A stretch of 64,000 bases of DNA from Shewanella oneidensis MR-1. Lineage in GTDB: Bacteria; Pseudomonadota; Gammaproteobacteria; Enterobacterales; Shewanellaceae. The position numbers and the translations under genes are program-made. This document shows, in pieces, positions 25,964-33,641 of the stretch. The notes under the pieces are model-generated. The model was not told the DNA's origin. It made no database searches and saw only the letters and a program-made list of their open reading frames with translations. Position 1 is the first letter of the stretch. The number at the start of each line of letters is the position of its first letter. The stretch is taken from assembly GCF_000146165.2 (NCBI RefSeq), contig NC_004347.2, positions 1,674,001-1,738,000 on the forward strand, written 5' to 3'.

Positions 25964-26134
25964 AGCATGTAAGTAATTTGTAAGTTTTTTGACTGGCAAA
26001 AACCGTCACATATTCATTAAATATCTCTTAATCAATATGTTAAGTTATGATTTTGAATTGTGCCGTTAATATTGCAATGGAACTTTTTATTTTGAATAGC
26101 ACAAGTCTTATCATGCCTGTCGTAGACTTCACCT

Positions 26135-26560
26135 GTAGACGGAACTACAGATAACAGGATGTTAGCGGTCAGGATGACTGAGCAGTGTTTAGTGGATAAA
26201 CACTTAAGGAGTAGTAAGGAGAGACTTTCAGGATGAAAGCGATACGAACCACGGAGGGATAGACTATCACGGATAGATAGCCTAATTGCACAGGATTGCA
26301 ATGGCACAAGGAGTGCAGCAGAAAGGACGCAATTGAACCTATTTCACGGATGATGTTGGAACCGCTCAGGAAAGAGCAAGCTTGGTATAAGGAACGCCAA
26401 GAGATAGGGAAGTACTTTGAGTACATGGAGATATCATGGATTGAACAGGGATGAAGCAGGATGCAAGTTGACGCATGGATGGTGCAGGGAGCACAACGAT
26501 AGCGGGATAGCTTAACAAAGAACAGAAGGGCGTGGTCTTCGGACCACGCCCTTTCTTCTA
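26135..26560 (+). ncRNA. csrB2: CsrB-family regulatory RNA, copy 2 (intact)
   Basis: About 425-nt RNA with roughly 25 GGA triplets (hand count), including CAGGATG at least four times, in loops or between short dyads; this is the CsrA-titrating pattern. The start is inferred downstream of TAGACT (26123-26128), which sits in CGTAGACTTC, matching CGTAGAATTC of copy 1. The 3' portion is shared with copy 1 and it ends in a strong terminator. It lacks a plausible ORF. The two RNAs are otherwise quite diverged, so they look like an old tandem duplication kept under selection for the motif rather than for sequence. Confidence 0.87.
26526..26560 (+). terminator. csrB2 Rho-independent terminator
   Basis: Twelve-base-pair stem AAGGGCGTGGTC / GACCACGCCCTT closed by a TTCG tetraloop (26526-26553), followed by TCTTCTA. 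It also faces the end of the convergent DUF3301 gene. Confidence 0.9.
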
Positions 26561-26630
26561 TGGATGATTAAATGTATGGGGAATTTAACTTCGGTAGTCG
26601 TAACTGCATGTTATCTAAAATAAGACACTA

Positions 26631-27017
26631 CTAATGGCATTTACCTGAGCTACAACTACTTTGACTTCCACAGCCACCAAATTTACCTTTTGCCGTAGGT
26701 GCTTCTTGCCATTCGGGTTCAGGGAAGATAGGCCATTCAATCTTTTGAATTTTTTTACCTAGCATCCAGATATGACCACGATACTGATTGATACCATCGG
26801 TACTGAACTCAAATAGATATTTTGCCTTCCAACAGATCCCCGTGGTGCCGCCAACGCTTGGACGAGCGGTTTCCATTGCGATGGCTAATAGCTGTACTTT
26901 TTGTCTACAGCACTCTTTTTCTGCAAAAACACGGCTTAATTCTGCCATTTGACGAAGTTGCCAAAAGAAAGCGGCAACGATAATCAGCGCAATAATTAAC
27001 AGAAGATCTGACATCAT
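26631..27017 (-). CDS. DUF3301 family membrane-anchored protein
   Basis: 128-residue protein with one N-terminal membrane helix (SDLLLIIALIIVAAFFWQL, residues 3-21), then a conserved body with KECCRQKVQLL and FEFSTDGINQYRGHIWMLG, and a Cys-rich tail (GGCGSQSSCSSGKCH). Function unknown. The ATG overlaps the DUF3549 stop by four bases (ATGA), so the pair is translationally coupled. Confidence 0.82.
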   Translation of the reverse strand: MMSDLLLIIALIIVAAFFWQLRQMAELSRVFAEKECCRQKVQLLAIAMETARPSVGGTTGICWKAKYLFEFSTDGINQYRGHIWMLGKKIQKIEWPIFPEPEWQEAPTAKGKFGGCGSQSSCSSGKCH

Positions 27018-28027
27018 TTACTTGCAGCCTTAAACAAGCCGCCAATGGCTTGTGATAGTTGAACACTACGATTGGGATTGCGTAATTCACCCAATAAGTG
27101 ATTGCGTAAATTAGGAATAGCCACAATATCAGCAAAGATCTGATTAAAAAAGGCTTGAGGCTGAAGTGCCAGCGCTTCTAGATAAATACTGCGACTCAGC
27201 GCTTGCTTTAGTATCGGCCAATTTCTACCTGCAATACTGATGAGGGCATTAGCATCAAGCCTGTCTGTTTGCTGTAAGTGGAGCAAGGCTTGTTGGCTTA
27301 ATTCAGTCTGTGATGCTAATGCACGCAAGTAATAGGCTTGATACTCATTAGGTGCTGTGATGAACTTGCTAAAGATCTTCATCGCAATAGCCTCAGTCAA
27401 CTGCAGATGTTCTAGGCACTGGCATAGAGCGATTTGTACTTCAATGGCTGCCTGGTCAAAGCTGGCAAGGATATGCTGCTCATGATCTAATTCACCGAGG
27501 CGGACACAAACATCACTCAAACCTTGCATGCCAATATGTTGCCATTCACTCGGGGCAATTTGGCCTGATAAATACTGCATGGCAAATTCATATTGGATTG
27601 ATGCACTTAAACCTAATTGTTTACGTACCAAGGCGTTGAATACTGATAATTTCTCTTGGCTGGGTTTAAAGCTAAATGGATTGTTGGCGAGGCGATCCTG
27701 CTGTTCATCCGTCAATGGCTGAGTTGGATCTTGCCCCAGTGCGGTGAGCACCATTTCAATGAATTGTGAACGGGGGGCAGGCGAGAGCAGACCTTGCTCA
27801 TCTAAAGGTAGCTTGAGAAACCAAATAAAATGCTGTTGGCTTTCATTCCAAAAAACTACGGCAAACTGTGCATGGCCTTGAATGGGATAAGGATAAGGGG
27901 TGACTAGAGATTCGATTTGATGAAAGGCCAACATGTCGATGTGCTGTACCCTTCGACCCAGTTCATAGACTTGGAATTGGGTTTTGGCTGTCGTTAAAAA
28001 TTGGCTAAGAGTCGTGATTTCAGTCAT
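27014..28027 (-). CDS. DUF3549 family protein
   Basis: 337-residue conserved soluble protein. The N-terminal half has TLSQFLTTAKTQFQVYELGRRVQHI and FAVVFWNESQQHFIWFLKLPLDEQG; the C-terminal half is helical and repeat-like (HEAT-like appearance). No catalytic motif or known function. It is the first gene of a two-gene unit with DUF3301 and is divergent from yqcC across 130 bp. Confidence 0.82.
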   Translation of the reverse strand: MTEITTLSQFLTTAKTQFQVYELGRRVQHIDMLAFHQIESLVTPYPYPIQGHAQFAVVFWNESQQHFIWFLKLPLDEQGLLSPAPRSQFIEMVLTALGQDPTQPLTDEQQDRLANNPFSFKPSQEKLSVFNALVRKQLGLSASIQYEFAMQYLSGQIAPSEWQHIGMQGLSDVCVRLGELDHEQHILASFDQAAIEVQIALCQCLEHLQLTEAIAMKIFSKFITAPNEYQAYYLRALASQTELSQQALLHLQQTDRLDANALISIAGRNWPILKQALSRSIYLEALALQPQAFFNQIFADIVAIPNLRNHLLGELRNPNRSVQLSQAIGGLFKAASK

Positions 28028-28157
28028 TTGGTCGCTATATCAATCAAAAAGGCTCAATAAATTGGCGACATTATAGGGCTAAGTTGTTCACGATGGTATG
28101 ATTGCCACAGTTTTATCGCCCCTGTCGCTGAGCCTTATCCTCTAATGCCGTGACCTA

Positions 28158-28493
28158 ATGGACTTTAAATTGATGCTATACCGCTACACTCAAACTAAAT
28201 TAGCTCAAATTGCCAGCGAGCTGAAGCAAACGGGACTCTGGTCTGCCACGGCGCCTTCCGTTGAAGCGATGGCCAGCACGGCGCCGTTTGCCTGCGATCT
28301 TATGCCGTTTGAACAATGGCTACAGTTTATCTTTATCCCGCGGATGCAGGCACTAATCGATGCAGGACAAGCCTTGCCTAGCCAAATTGCCATCGCCCCA
28401 ATGGCTGAGCATCTGTGGTCTGAGCAGGCGGCATTAGCGCCATTGATATCTACATTAAATGAATTGGATATATTGTTAAATGAACCAAGATGA
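28158..28493 (+). CDS. yqcC: YqcC-like protein (DUF446)
   Basis: 111-residue small protein with the family core FACDLMPFEQWLQFIFIPRMQALIDAG and the AIAPMAEHLW segment, matching E. coli YqcC in length and pattern. Function unknown. It overlaps truC by 14 bp. The yqcC-truC-flavodoxin order mirrors E. coli yqcC-truC-yqcA. The start could be ATG 28158 or ATG 28173; no ribosome site decides. Confidence 0.85.
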   Translation: MDFKLMLYRYTQTKLAQIASELKQTGLWSATAPSVEAMASTAPFACDLMPFEQWLQFIFIPRMQALIDAGQALPSQIAIAPMAEHLWSEQAALAPLISTLNELDILLNEPR

Positions 28494-29316
28494 TATCTGG
28501 TTAGATACCCCAGAGGATAAACAACCGCATACCGATAGTGATGATACCCAAGTCGCGCCGCAACTGCGCATTTTATATCAAGACGAGCATCTCGTTGCTA
28601 TCCATAAACCCGCGGGATTACTGGTGCATCGCAGCTATTTAGCGCGCCGAGAGCGTTTTTTTGCGATGCAATTAACACGCGATCTAGTGGGGTGTCATGT
28701 GTTTCCGGTACACCGTTTAGATAGACCGACCTCGGGCGTGTTGTTATTTGCCAAGAGCAGTGAGGTTGCGAACGCGCTTTGCGACCAGTTTGCTGACCAT
28801 AGTATCGAAAAGCAGTACCTGGCGTTGGTGCGTGGCAATATGCACGAGAGTGGTGTATTGGATTACGCGCTCAAGGTTGAGCTGGATGAGGTTGCTGATA
28901 AGTTCGCGAATCAAGATAAAGCAGCCCAAGAAGCGGTGACTCAATATGAGCCGCTACTCAATGCCGAAATTCCTTACCCATCAGGGCGTTATGCAAGTAG
29001 CCGATTTGCTTTAGTTAAACTAAGCCCTAAAACTGGGCGCAAGCATCAACTAAGACGCCATATGGCGCACTTACGCCATCCGATTATTGGCGATACAACC
29101 CATGGTGATGGTAAGCAAAATGCATTTTTTAGAACCCATTTTGACATCAATCGATTATGGCTGATTGCGAAAAAATTAACCTTTACTCACCCGATAACCC
29201 ATCAGCGCTTGAGTATTGAAACAGAGCTAGAGCCTGAATGGGAAACCGTATTTGCTGGTCTTGGTTGGGATGATGAGGCGCTATCTTGTGCACCGAGCAT
29301 ATTTATCGCAGGTTAA
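28480..29316 (+). CDS. truC: tRNA pseudouridine(65) synthase TruC
   Basis: 278-residue RluA-family enzyme that makes pseudouridine 65 in tRNA. The catalytic motif HRLDRPTSG is present with Asp81, followed by KTGRKHQLRRHMAHLRHPIIGD, the family's RNA-binding/catalytic support segment. No S4 domain, as expected for TruC. It has a roughly 30-residue acidic N-terminal extension. It starts inside yqcC, so the two are probably coupled. Confidence 0.92.
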   Translation: MNQDDIWLDTPEDKQPHTDSDDTQVAPQLRILYQDEHLVAIHKPAGLLVHRSYLARRERFFAMQLTRDLVGCHVFPVHRLDRPTSGVLLFAKSSEVANALCDQFADHSIEKQYLALVRGNMHESGVLDYALKVELDEVADKFANQDKAAQEAVTQYEPLLNAEIPYPSGRYASSRFALVKLSPKTGRKHQLRRHMAHLRHPIIGDTTHGDGKQNAFFRTHFDINRLWLIAKKLTFTHPITHQRLSIETELEPEWETVFAGLGWDDEALSCAPSIFIAG

Positions 29317-29702
29317 GATGATGTGTAAAGGGCATCGCACCGGCATTCGCACTTTGCTAATGGAGTGTGTTTGCTTGTTACACTTGGCGGTTTAACAAGG
29401 AGGTGGACAGCTTAACTACTGGCTAACTCTTGCATTAGGGTGACTAAGCTTGAAAACCCCACTGTGGGTTGAAGTGGCGTTTGCAGGTTTTGCTGAGCAG
29501 CGTGAAAGTAATGTTTACGTCTTATTTGGGTGCTTTTATGTTGGTGCTTGAGGTGTTTTTGCCTATTGCTCTGTCGCATCAGTGTACTTCCTCATGCTCA
29601 ATAACTTGATTTATAAAATTTTTACCTTGTCACTTGCCCTAAAGCATAACAATAAAGTAACTTCAGCTAAGTTGCGTTTACGCATGTGGGACGGAGTATA
29701 TC
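29317..29702. other. Intergenic gap truC to flavodoxin
   Basis: 386 bp with no supported ORF. A possible promoter for the flavodoxin lies near its end (TTGTCA around 29626 with AATAAA about 18 bp on), but it is weak evidence. No repeat or terminator stood out. Confidence 0.5.
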
Positions 29703-30167
29703 ATGAAAATAGTTAATCTGGTCTTTGGTACTGTGTATGGTAGCGCACAATTTACGGCTGAAACCTTAGAAAAAGCACTGACAGAACTCGGTTATGACGC
29801 CAAATTGTGGCAGCCGAATGAAATCAGTCAATTTATTCCTCCACAAGATGAGCTGTTAATTGTGGTGACTTCGACCACTGGTCAAGGGGATTTACCCGAT
29901 GATATCCAACCTTGGTACTATTACCTTAAAGAAACCGCGCCTTATCTACCTGAGCTGAAATACAGTGTGATTGCGTTAGGTGATTCGAGTTATGACACCT
30001 TTTGCGGCGCTGGCAAGTCAGTGGATGAATTACTGACAGAATTAGGCGCACAGCCCATTGTTGCTCGTCTTGATATTGATGCCTGTGAAACCATGGAACC
30101 CGAGGTCGAAGCGATAAAATGGCTGGAAAGCTGGAATCAACTCGTCAAATCCGAGCGCGTCGCTTAG
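29703..30167 (+). CDS. Flavodoxin (YqcA/MioC type)
   Basis: 154-residue short-chain flavodoxin, an FMN electron carrier. The phosphate loop FGTVYGSAQFTAETL is at residues 8-22, and further FMN-loop segments are TSTTGQGDLPDD (near 57) and ALGDSSYDTFCGAGK (near 92). Position after truC matches E. coli yqcA, so that assignment is the best guess over MioC. Start ATG 29703 follows GGGACGGAG. Its end overlaps the PTS gene by 49 bp. Confidence 0.88.
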   Translation: MKIVNLVFGTVYGSAQFTAETLEKALTELGYDAKLWQPNEISQFIPPQDELLIVVTSTTGQGDLPDDIQPWYYYLKETAPYLPELKYSVIALGDSSYDTFCGAGKSVDELLTELGAQPIVARLDIDACETMEPEVEAIKWLESWNQLVKSERVA

Positions 30168-31618
30168 GCCATTTTGTCACCCAGCAATGGTTTAAATTTG
30201 CCCAGCGCTTAAGTCAAGCGCTGTTAATCCCTATTGCCATTTTACCCGCCGCGGGGGTGATGCTGGGGTTGACGGTAAGCCCAATCCCTTTTATGCCAGA
30301 AGTACTTAATGTATTAATGCTGGCTGTGGGTAAGCTGATTTTCGCGATTATGCCGATTTTGTTTGCTGTGGCGGTGGCGATTGGTTTTTGCCGAGATCAG
30401 GGGATTGCAGCATTTACCGCGGTGTTTGGCTATGGCGTGATGACAGCAACCTTGGCCGCTTTAGCCGACCTCTACCAACTACCCACTCAATTAGTGCTTG
30501 GCATGGAAACCTTAGATACGGGAATTGCGGGTGGCATGCTGATTGGCGGCGTCACATGCTTTGCAGTGCGTTGGAGCCAGTATATTCGCTTGCCGGCGAT
30601 TTTTTCCTTTTTTGAAGGGCGACGCAGTGCGTCTTTGTTGATTATTCCTTTGGCAATGGGCTTAGGTTATGTGCTAGCCCATATATGGCCGTCTTTATCC
30701 TTATTGATTGAGCGAGTCTCTGACTGGGCTGTTTACCAAAAGCCTGCGATTGCTTTTGGCGTATATGGCGCGCTTGAGCGATTACTTATCCCTTTAGGTT
30801 TACACCATATTTGGAATGCGCCGTTTTATTTAGAAGTCGGCCAATATCAGTTGCAGGATGCAGAAGTGGTGCGTGGTGAAGTGGCGCGCTATTTAGCGGG
30901 CGATCCGCAAGCGGGAAATTTAGCGGGTGGTTATCTGATTAAAATGTGGGGATTACCGGCAGCGGCGCTGGCGATTTGGCGCTGCGCCGATAACTCGGAG
31001 CGCAATCGTGTTGCAGGTATTATGCTCTCGGCTGCAGCAGCCAGTTGGTTGACTGGGGTGACTGAACCCATTGAATTTGCCTTTATGTTTGTGGCGCCGC
31101 TGTTGTTTCTTATCCATGTCATGCTGTCGGGACTGGCTTATTTTGTCTGTATTATGCTCGATATTCACCACAGTATTGTGTTTTCCCATGGACTGGTGGA
31201 TTTCACTCTGTTGTTTTCTCTTTCTCGCAATACGGGGTGGTTTGCTGTGTTAGGGCCACTCACAGCGGTGATTTATTACATCTTGTTTAGAGGAAGTATT
31301 CTGGCCTTTAATCTAAAAACGCCAGGACGACTTCAATCTGATGGCACCAAAGGTTCAAAAGAGAGCTTAAGGGCAATCATTGCGGCATTAGGAGGGCGCG
31401 ATAATATTGTGGAGCTCAATGCCTGTTTAACGCGGTTACGCTTAAGTGTACATAGCCCTGAGTTAGTCAATAAAGTGCGGCTCAGTCAGTTAGGCGCTAA
31501 GGGGGTGATTGTGATGGGCAAAGGGGTGCAAATAGTTTATGGCACTAAGGCGGAAACCCTGCGTAAAGTGTTGCAACGCTATTTAGATACGCGGCGTTAT
31601 GAAGTCAATTGCCGTTAA
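30119..31618 (+). CDS. PTS permease, glucose/N-acetylglucosamine-type IIBC
   Basis: 499-residue phosphotransferase system permease. The IIC part (about residues 30-400) has ten or so membrane segments with conserved LLIPIAILPAAGVMLG and WLTGVTEPIEFAFMFVAPLL. The IIB part at the C-terminus has ELNACLTRLR with phospho-Cys436 and GVIVMGKGVQIVYG. A IIA domain is absent and would have to come from elsewhere (Crr-like). The sugar cannot be fixed from sequence. The only in-frame ATG that keeps the first helix is inside the flavodoxin gene (30119), giving an unusual 49-bp overlap. Confidence 0.87.
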   Translation: MAGKLESTRQIRARRLGHFVTQQWFKFAQRLSQALLIPIAILPAAGVMLGLTVSPIPFMPEVLNVLMLAVGKLIFAIMPILFAVAVAIGFCRDQGIAAFTAVFGYGVMTATLAALADLYQLPTQLVLGMETLDTGIAGGMLIGGVTCFAVRWSQYIRLPAIFSFFEGRRSASLLIIPLAMGLGYVLAHIWPSLSLLIERVSDWAVYQKPAIAFGVYGALERLLIPLGLHHIWNAPFYLEVGQYQLQDAEVVRGEVARYLAGDPQAGNLAGGYLIKMWGLPAAALAIWRCADNSERNRVAGIMLSAAAASWLTGVTEPIEFAFMFVAPLLFLIHVMLSGLAYFVCIMLDIHHSIVFSHGLVDFTLLFSLSRNTGWFAVLGPLTAVIYYILFRGSILAFNLKTPGRLQSDGTKGSKESLRAIIAALGGRDNIVELNACLTRLRLSVHSPELVNKVRLSQLGAKGVIVMGKGVQIVYGTKAETLRKVLQRYLDTRRYEVNCR

Positions 31619-31712
31619 TATCACTTTTTAAGCGAAATAATAAGTTTTTCATGCTGTACAGCCAGATTGACTATGGCACACTCCAGTGAGGGATTATAGA
31701 GGAGATCAGATT

Positions 31713-32588
31713 TTGCAGTCACAGCATGAACATCGAACAAACGCTCAGCCAGCTTTAGCCCGTAAAATTCTGATGACAGATTGTGCCGATGCCCAAGGGC
31801 TTATCGCTAAAATCACCGGTGTGTGCTTTAACCATCAACTTAACATCATTAAAAACAGTGAGTTTGTGGATAATGCGCAGGGACGATTTTTTATGCGTAC
31901 TGAGCTCGAAGGCCATTTTCACTGCGAGCAATTATTGCAGGATCTGCGTCAAGTATTACCCGCTCAAAATCATATGACTTTAGTGAGCGCGGGCAAGAAA
32001 CGCATCGTTATATTAGTCACTAAAGAGGCCCATTGTCTCGGCGATCTGTTGATGAAGGCCTATTATGGTGGCTTGAATGTTGAAATTGCCGCCGTGGTGG
32101 GCAACCATGATGTACTTAGAGAACTTGTTGAAAAATTTGATATTCCTTTTCATTTGGTGAGTCACGAAGGACTCGATAGGATTCAACATGAGCAGGCGTT
32201 ATTGGCTGCTGTGTCGCAATACTCGCCAGACTATTTAGTGCTTGCCAAATATATGCGAGTGTTAACGCCCGATTTTGTGGCCGAATATCCTAACCGTATC
32301 CTCAATATACATCATTCTTTCCTGCCTGCATTTATTGGTGCTGCACCCTATCGTCAGGCGTGGGAGCGAGGAGTCAAAATCATCGGTGCGACGGCGCATT
32401 TTGTGAATAACTGCCTCGATGAAGGGCCGATTATCAAGCAGGATGTGATCCCCGTTGACCACAGTTACAGCGCATTAGAAATGGCAAAAGCAGGTAGAGA
32501 TGTTGAAAAAAGTGTTCTCAGCAAGGCGCTGCAATTAGTGTTAAATGAGCAAGTGGTGGTTTACGGTAATAAAACCATCGTTTTTTAA
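31713..32588 (+). CDS. purU: Formyltetrahydrofolate deformylase PurU
   Basis: Hydrolyses 10-formyl-THF to formate and THF, balancing the one-carbon pool for purine synthesis. An N-terminal ACT domain (ILMTDCADAQGLIAKITGVC) is followed by a formyltransferase-like domain with the catalytic Asn-His pair in NIHHSFLP and Asp in LDEGPII. I choose TTG at 31713 (291 aa) because GAGGAG lies 8 nt upstream; a GTG at 31686 extends it by nine codons without support. Confidence 0.92.
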   Translation: MQSQHEHRTNAQPALARKILMTDCADAQGLIAKITGVCFNHQLNIIKNSEFVDNAQGRFFMRTELEGHFHCEQLLQDLRQVLPAQNHMTLVSAGKKRIVILVTKEAHCLGDLLMKAYYGGLNVEIAAVVGNHDVLRELVEKFDIPFHLVSHEGLDRIQHEQALLAAVSQYSPDYLVLAKYMRVLTPDFVAEYPNRILNIHHSFLPAFIGAAPYRQAWERGVKIIGATAHFVNNCLDEGPIIKQDVIPVDHSYSALEMAKAGRDVEKSVLSKALQLVLNEQVVVYGNKTIVF

Positions 32589-32738
32589 TTTGATATAGCA
32601 GTGAACTCTCGACGATATCATCCGAGCTTATTTACATTAACAGTATTGTATTTGAGCCCGGTAAAAACATATTTTTATCGCGGATTGCAGTTCTAGCGTT
32701 TTCGCGCGATAAAGCCTGAGTGTATGAGCTTTACTAAA

Positions 32739-32767
32739 AAGATGCCAAGCGAAAGACTTGGCATCTT
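32739..32767. terminator. Terminator between purU and dapD
   Basis: Eleven-base arms AAGATGCCAAG and CTTGGCATCTT around a 7-nt loop. On the minus strand it is followed by TTTTTAG, so it ends the map-glnD-dapD side well; on the plus strand it may also stop purU. Confidence 0.8.
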
Positions 32768-32798
32768 AATATTGGATAATTAAAGCAAATGCTTGATG

Positions 32799-33623
32799 TT
32801 AATCGACGATACGTAACAGTTCGTTGATACCGACTTTGCTACGGGTTTTCGCATCCACTTTTTTCACGATAATCGCAGCATAGAGGCTGTATTTACCGCA
32901 AGCTGAGGGCAGGTTACCTGATACGACTACAGAACCTGCTGGCACGCGGCCATAATGGACTTCACCGGTTTCACGGTCATAGATTCGGGTACTTTGGCCG
33001 ATATACACACCCATGGAAATCACTGAGCCTTCTTCAACCACGACGCCTTCGACAATTTCAGAGCGCGCACCGATAAAGCAGTTATCTTCAATAATGGTTG
33101 GTCCTGCTTGCAGTGGCTCCAGTACGCCACCAATGCCTACACCACCCGATAAATGCACGTTTTTGCCAATTTGCGCGCATGATCCCACAGTCGCCCAAGT
33201 GTCGACCATGGTTCCTTCGTCAACATAAGCGCCTAGGTTGACGTAAGATGGCATTAATACGGTGTTTTTACCGATGAACGAGCCTTTACGAACAGTGGCT
33301 GAAGGCACCACGCGGATGGCTTCGGCTTTAAAGCGGGCCTCATCATATTCGGCGAACTTTAACGGCACTTTGTCAAAATACTTGGTTTCGGCGCCATCAA
33401 TAACAGCGTTATCAAAAATACGGAATGACAGTAATACCGCCTTTTTCAACCATTGATGAACATGCCATAGGCCGTCGATTTTTTCAGCGACGCGCAGTTC
33501 ACCTTTGTCGAGCATATTGATGACATGTTGCACATCGCTACGCACGCGCTCGTCAACAGTGCTTGGTGTGATGTCGGTACGCGCTTCAAAAGCGGCCTCA
33601 ATACGTTGGCGTAAAGCCTCCAT
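32799..33623 (-). CDS. dapD: Tetrahydrodipicolinate N-succinyltransferase DapD
   Basis: 274-residue enzyme of the succinylase branch of lysine/meso-diaminopimelate synthesis, feeding peptidoglycan. The left-handed beta-helix of hexapeptide repeats is visible ([20 protein letters not shown] and onward), as is the conserved end [20 protein letters not shown]. Full length for the family (E. coli 274). It lies 18 bp after glnD on the same strand, as in E. coli. Confidence 0.97.
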   Translation of the reverse strand: MEALRQRIEAAFEARTDITPSTVDERVRSDVQHVINMLDKGELRVAEKIDGLWHVHQWLKKAVLLSFRIFDNAVIDGAETKYFDKVPLKFAEYDEARFKAEAIRVVPSATVRKGSFIGKNTVLMPSYVNLGAYVDEGTMVDTWATVGSCAQIGKNVHLSGGVGIGGVLEPLQAGPTIIEDNCFIGARSEIVEGVVVEEGSVISMGVYIGQSTRIYDRETGEVHYGRVPAGSVVVSGNLPSACGKYSLYAAIIVKKVDAKTRSKVGINELLRIVD

Positions 33624-33641
33624 TTACTTCTCCCGTTGTGG

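Larger units (their letters stand above)
25319..26134 (+). other. Non-coding region between IS element and csrB2
   Basis: This 816-bp gap begins with the displaced T-rich tail of the csrB1 terminator (CCTTTCTTTTTG at 25317-25328). It then holds three tandem AAATATCG units (25413-25436), a short MITE-like copy (25520-25670) and the csrB2 upstream activating site (25946-25963). Short open frames on the minus strand here have no ribosome sites or recognisable products. Confidence 0.7.

Noticed and set aside
26032..26426. Two overlapping minus-strand open frames inside csrB2
   Set aside because: They are antisense to the GGA-rich RNA, lack ribosome sites and have compositions expected from the repeated RNA motif; csrB2 explains the region better.
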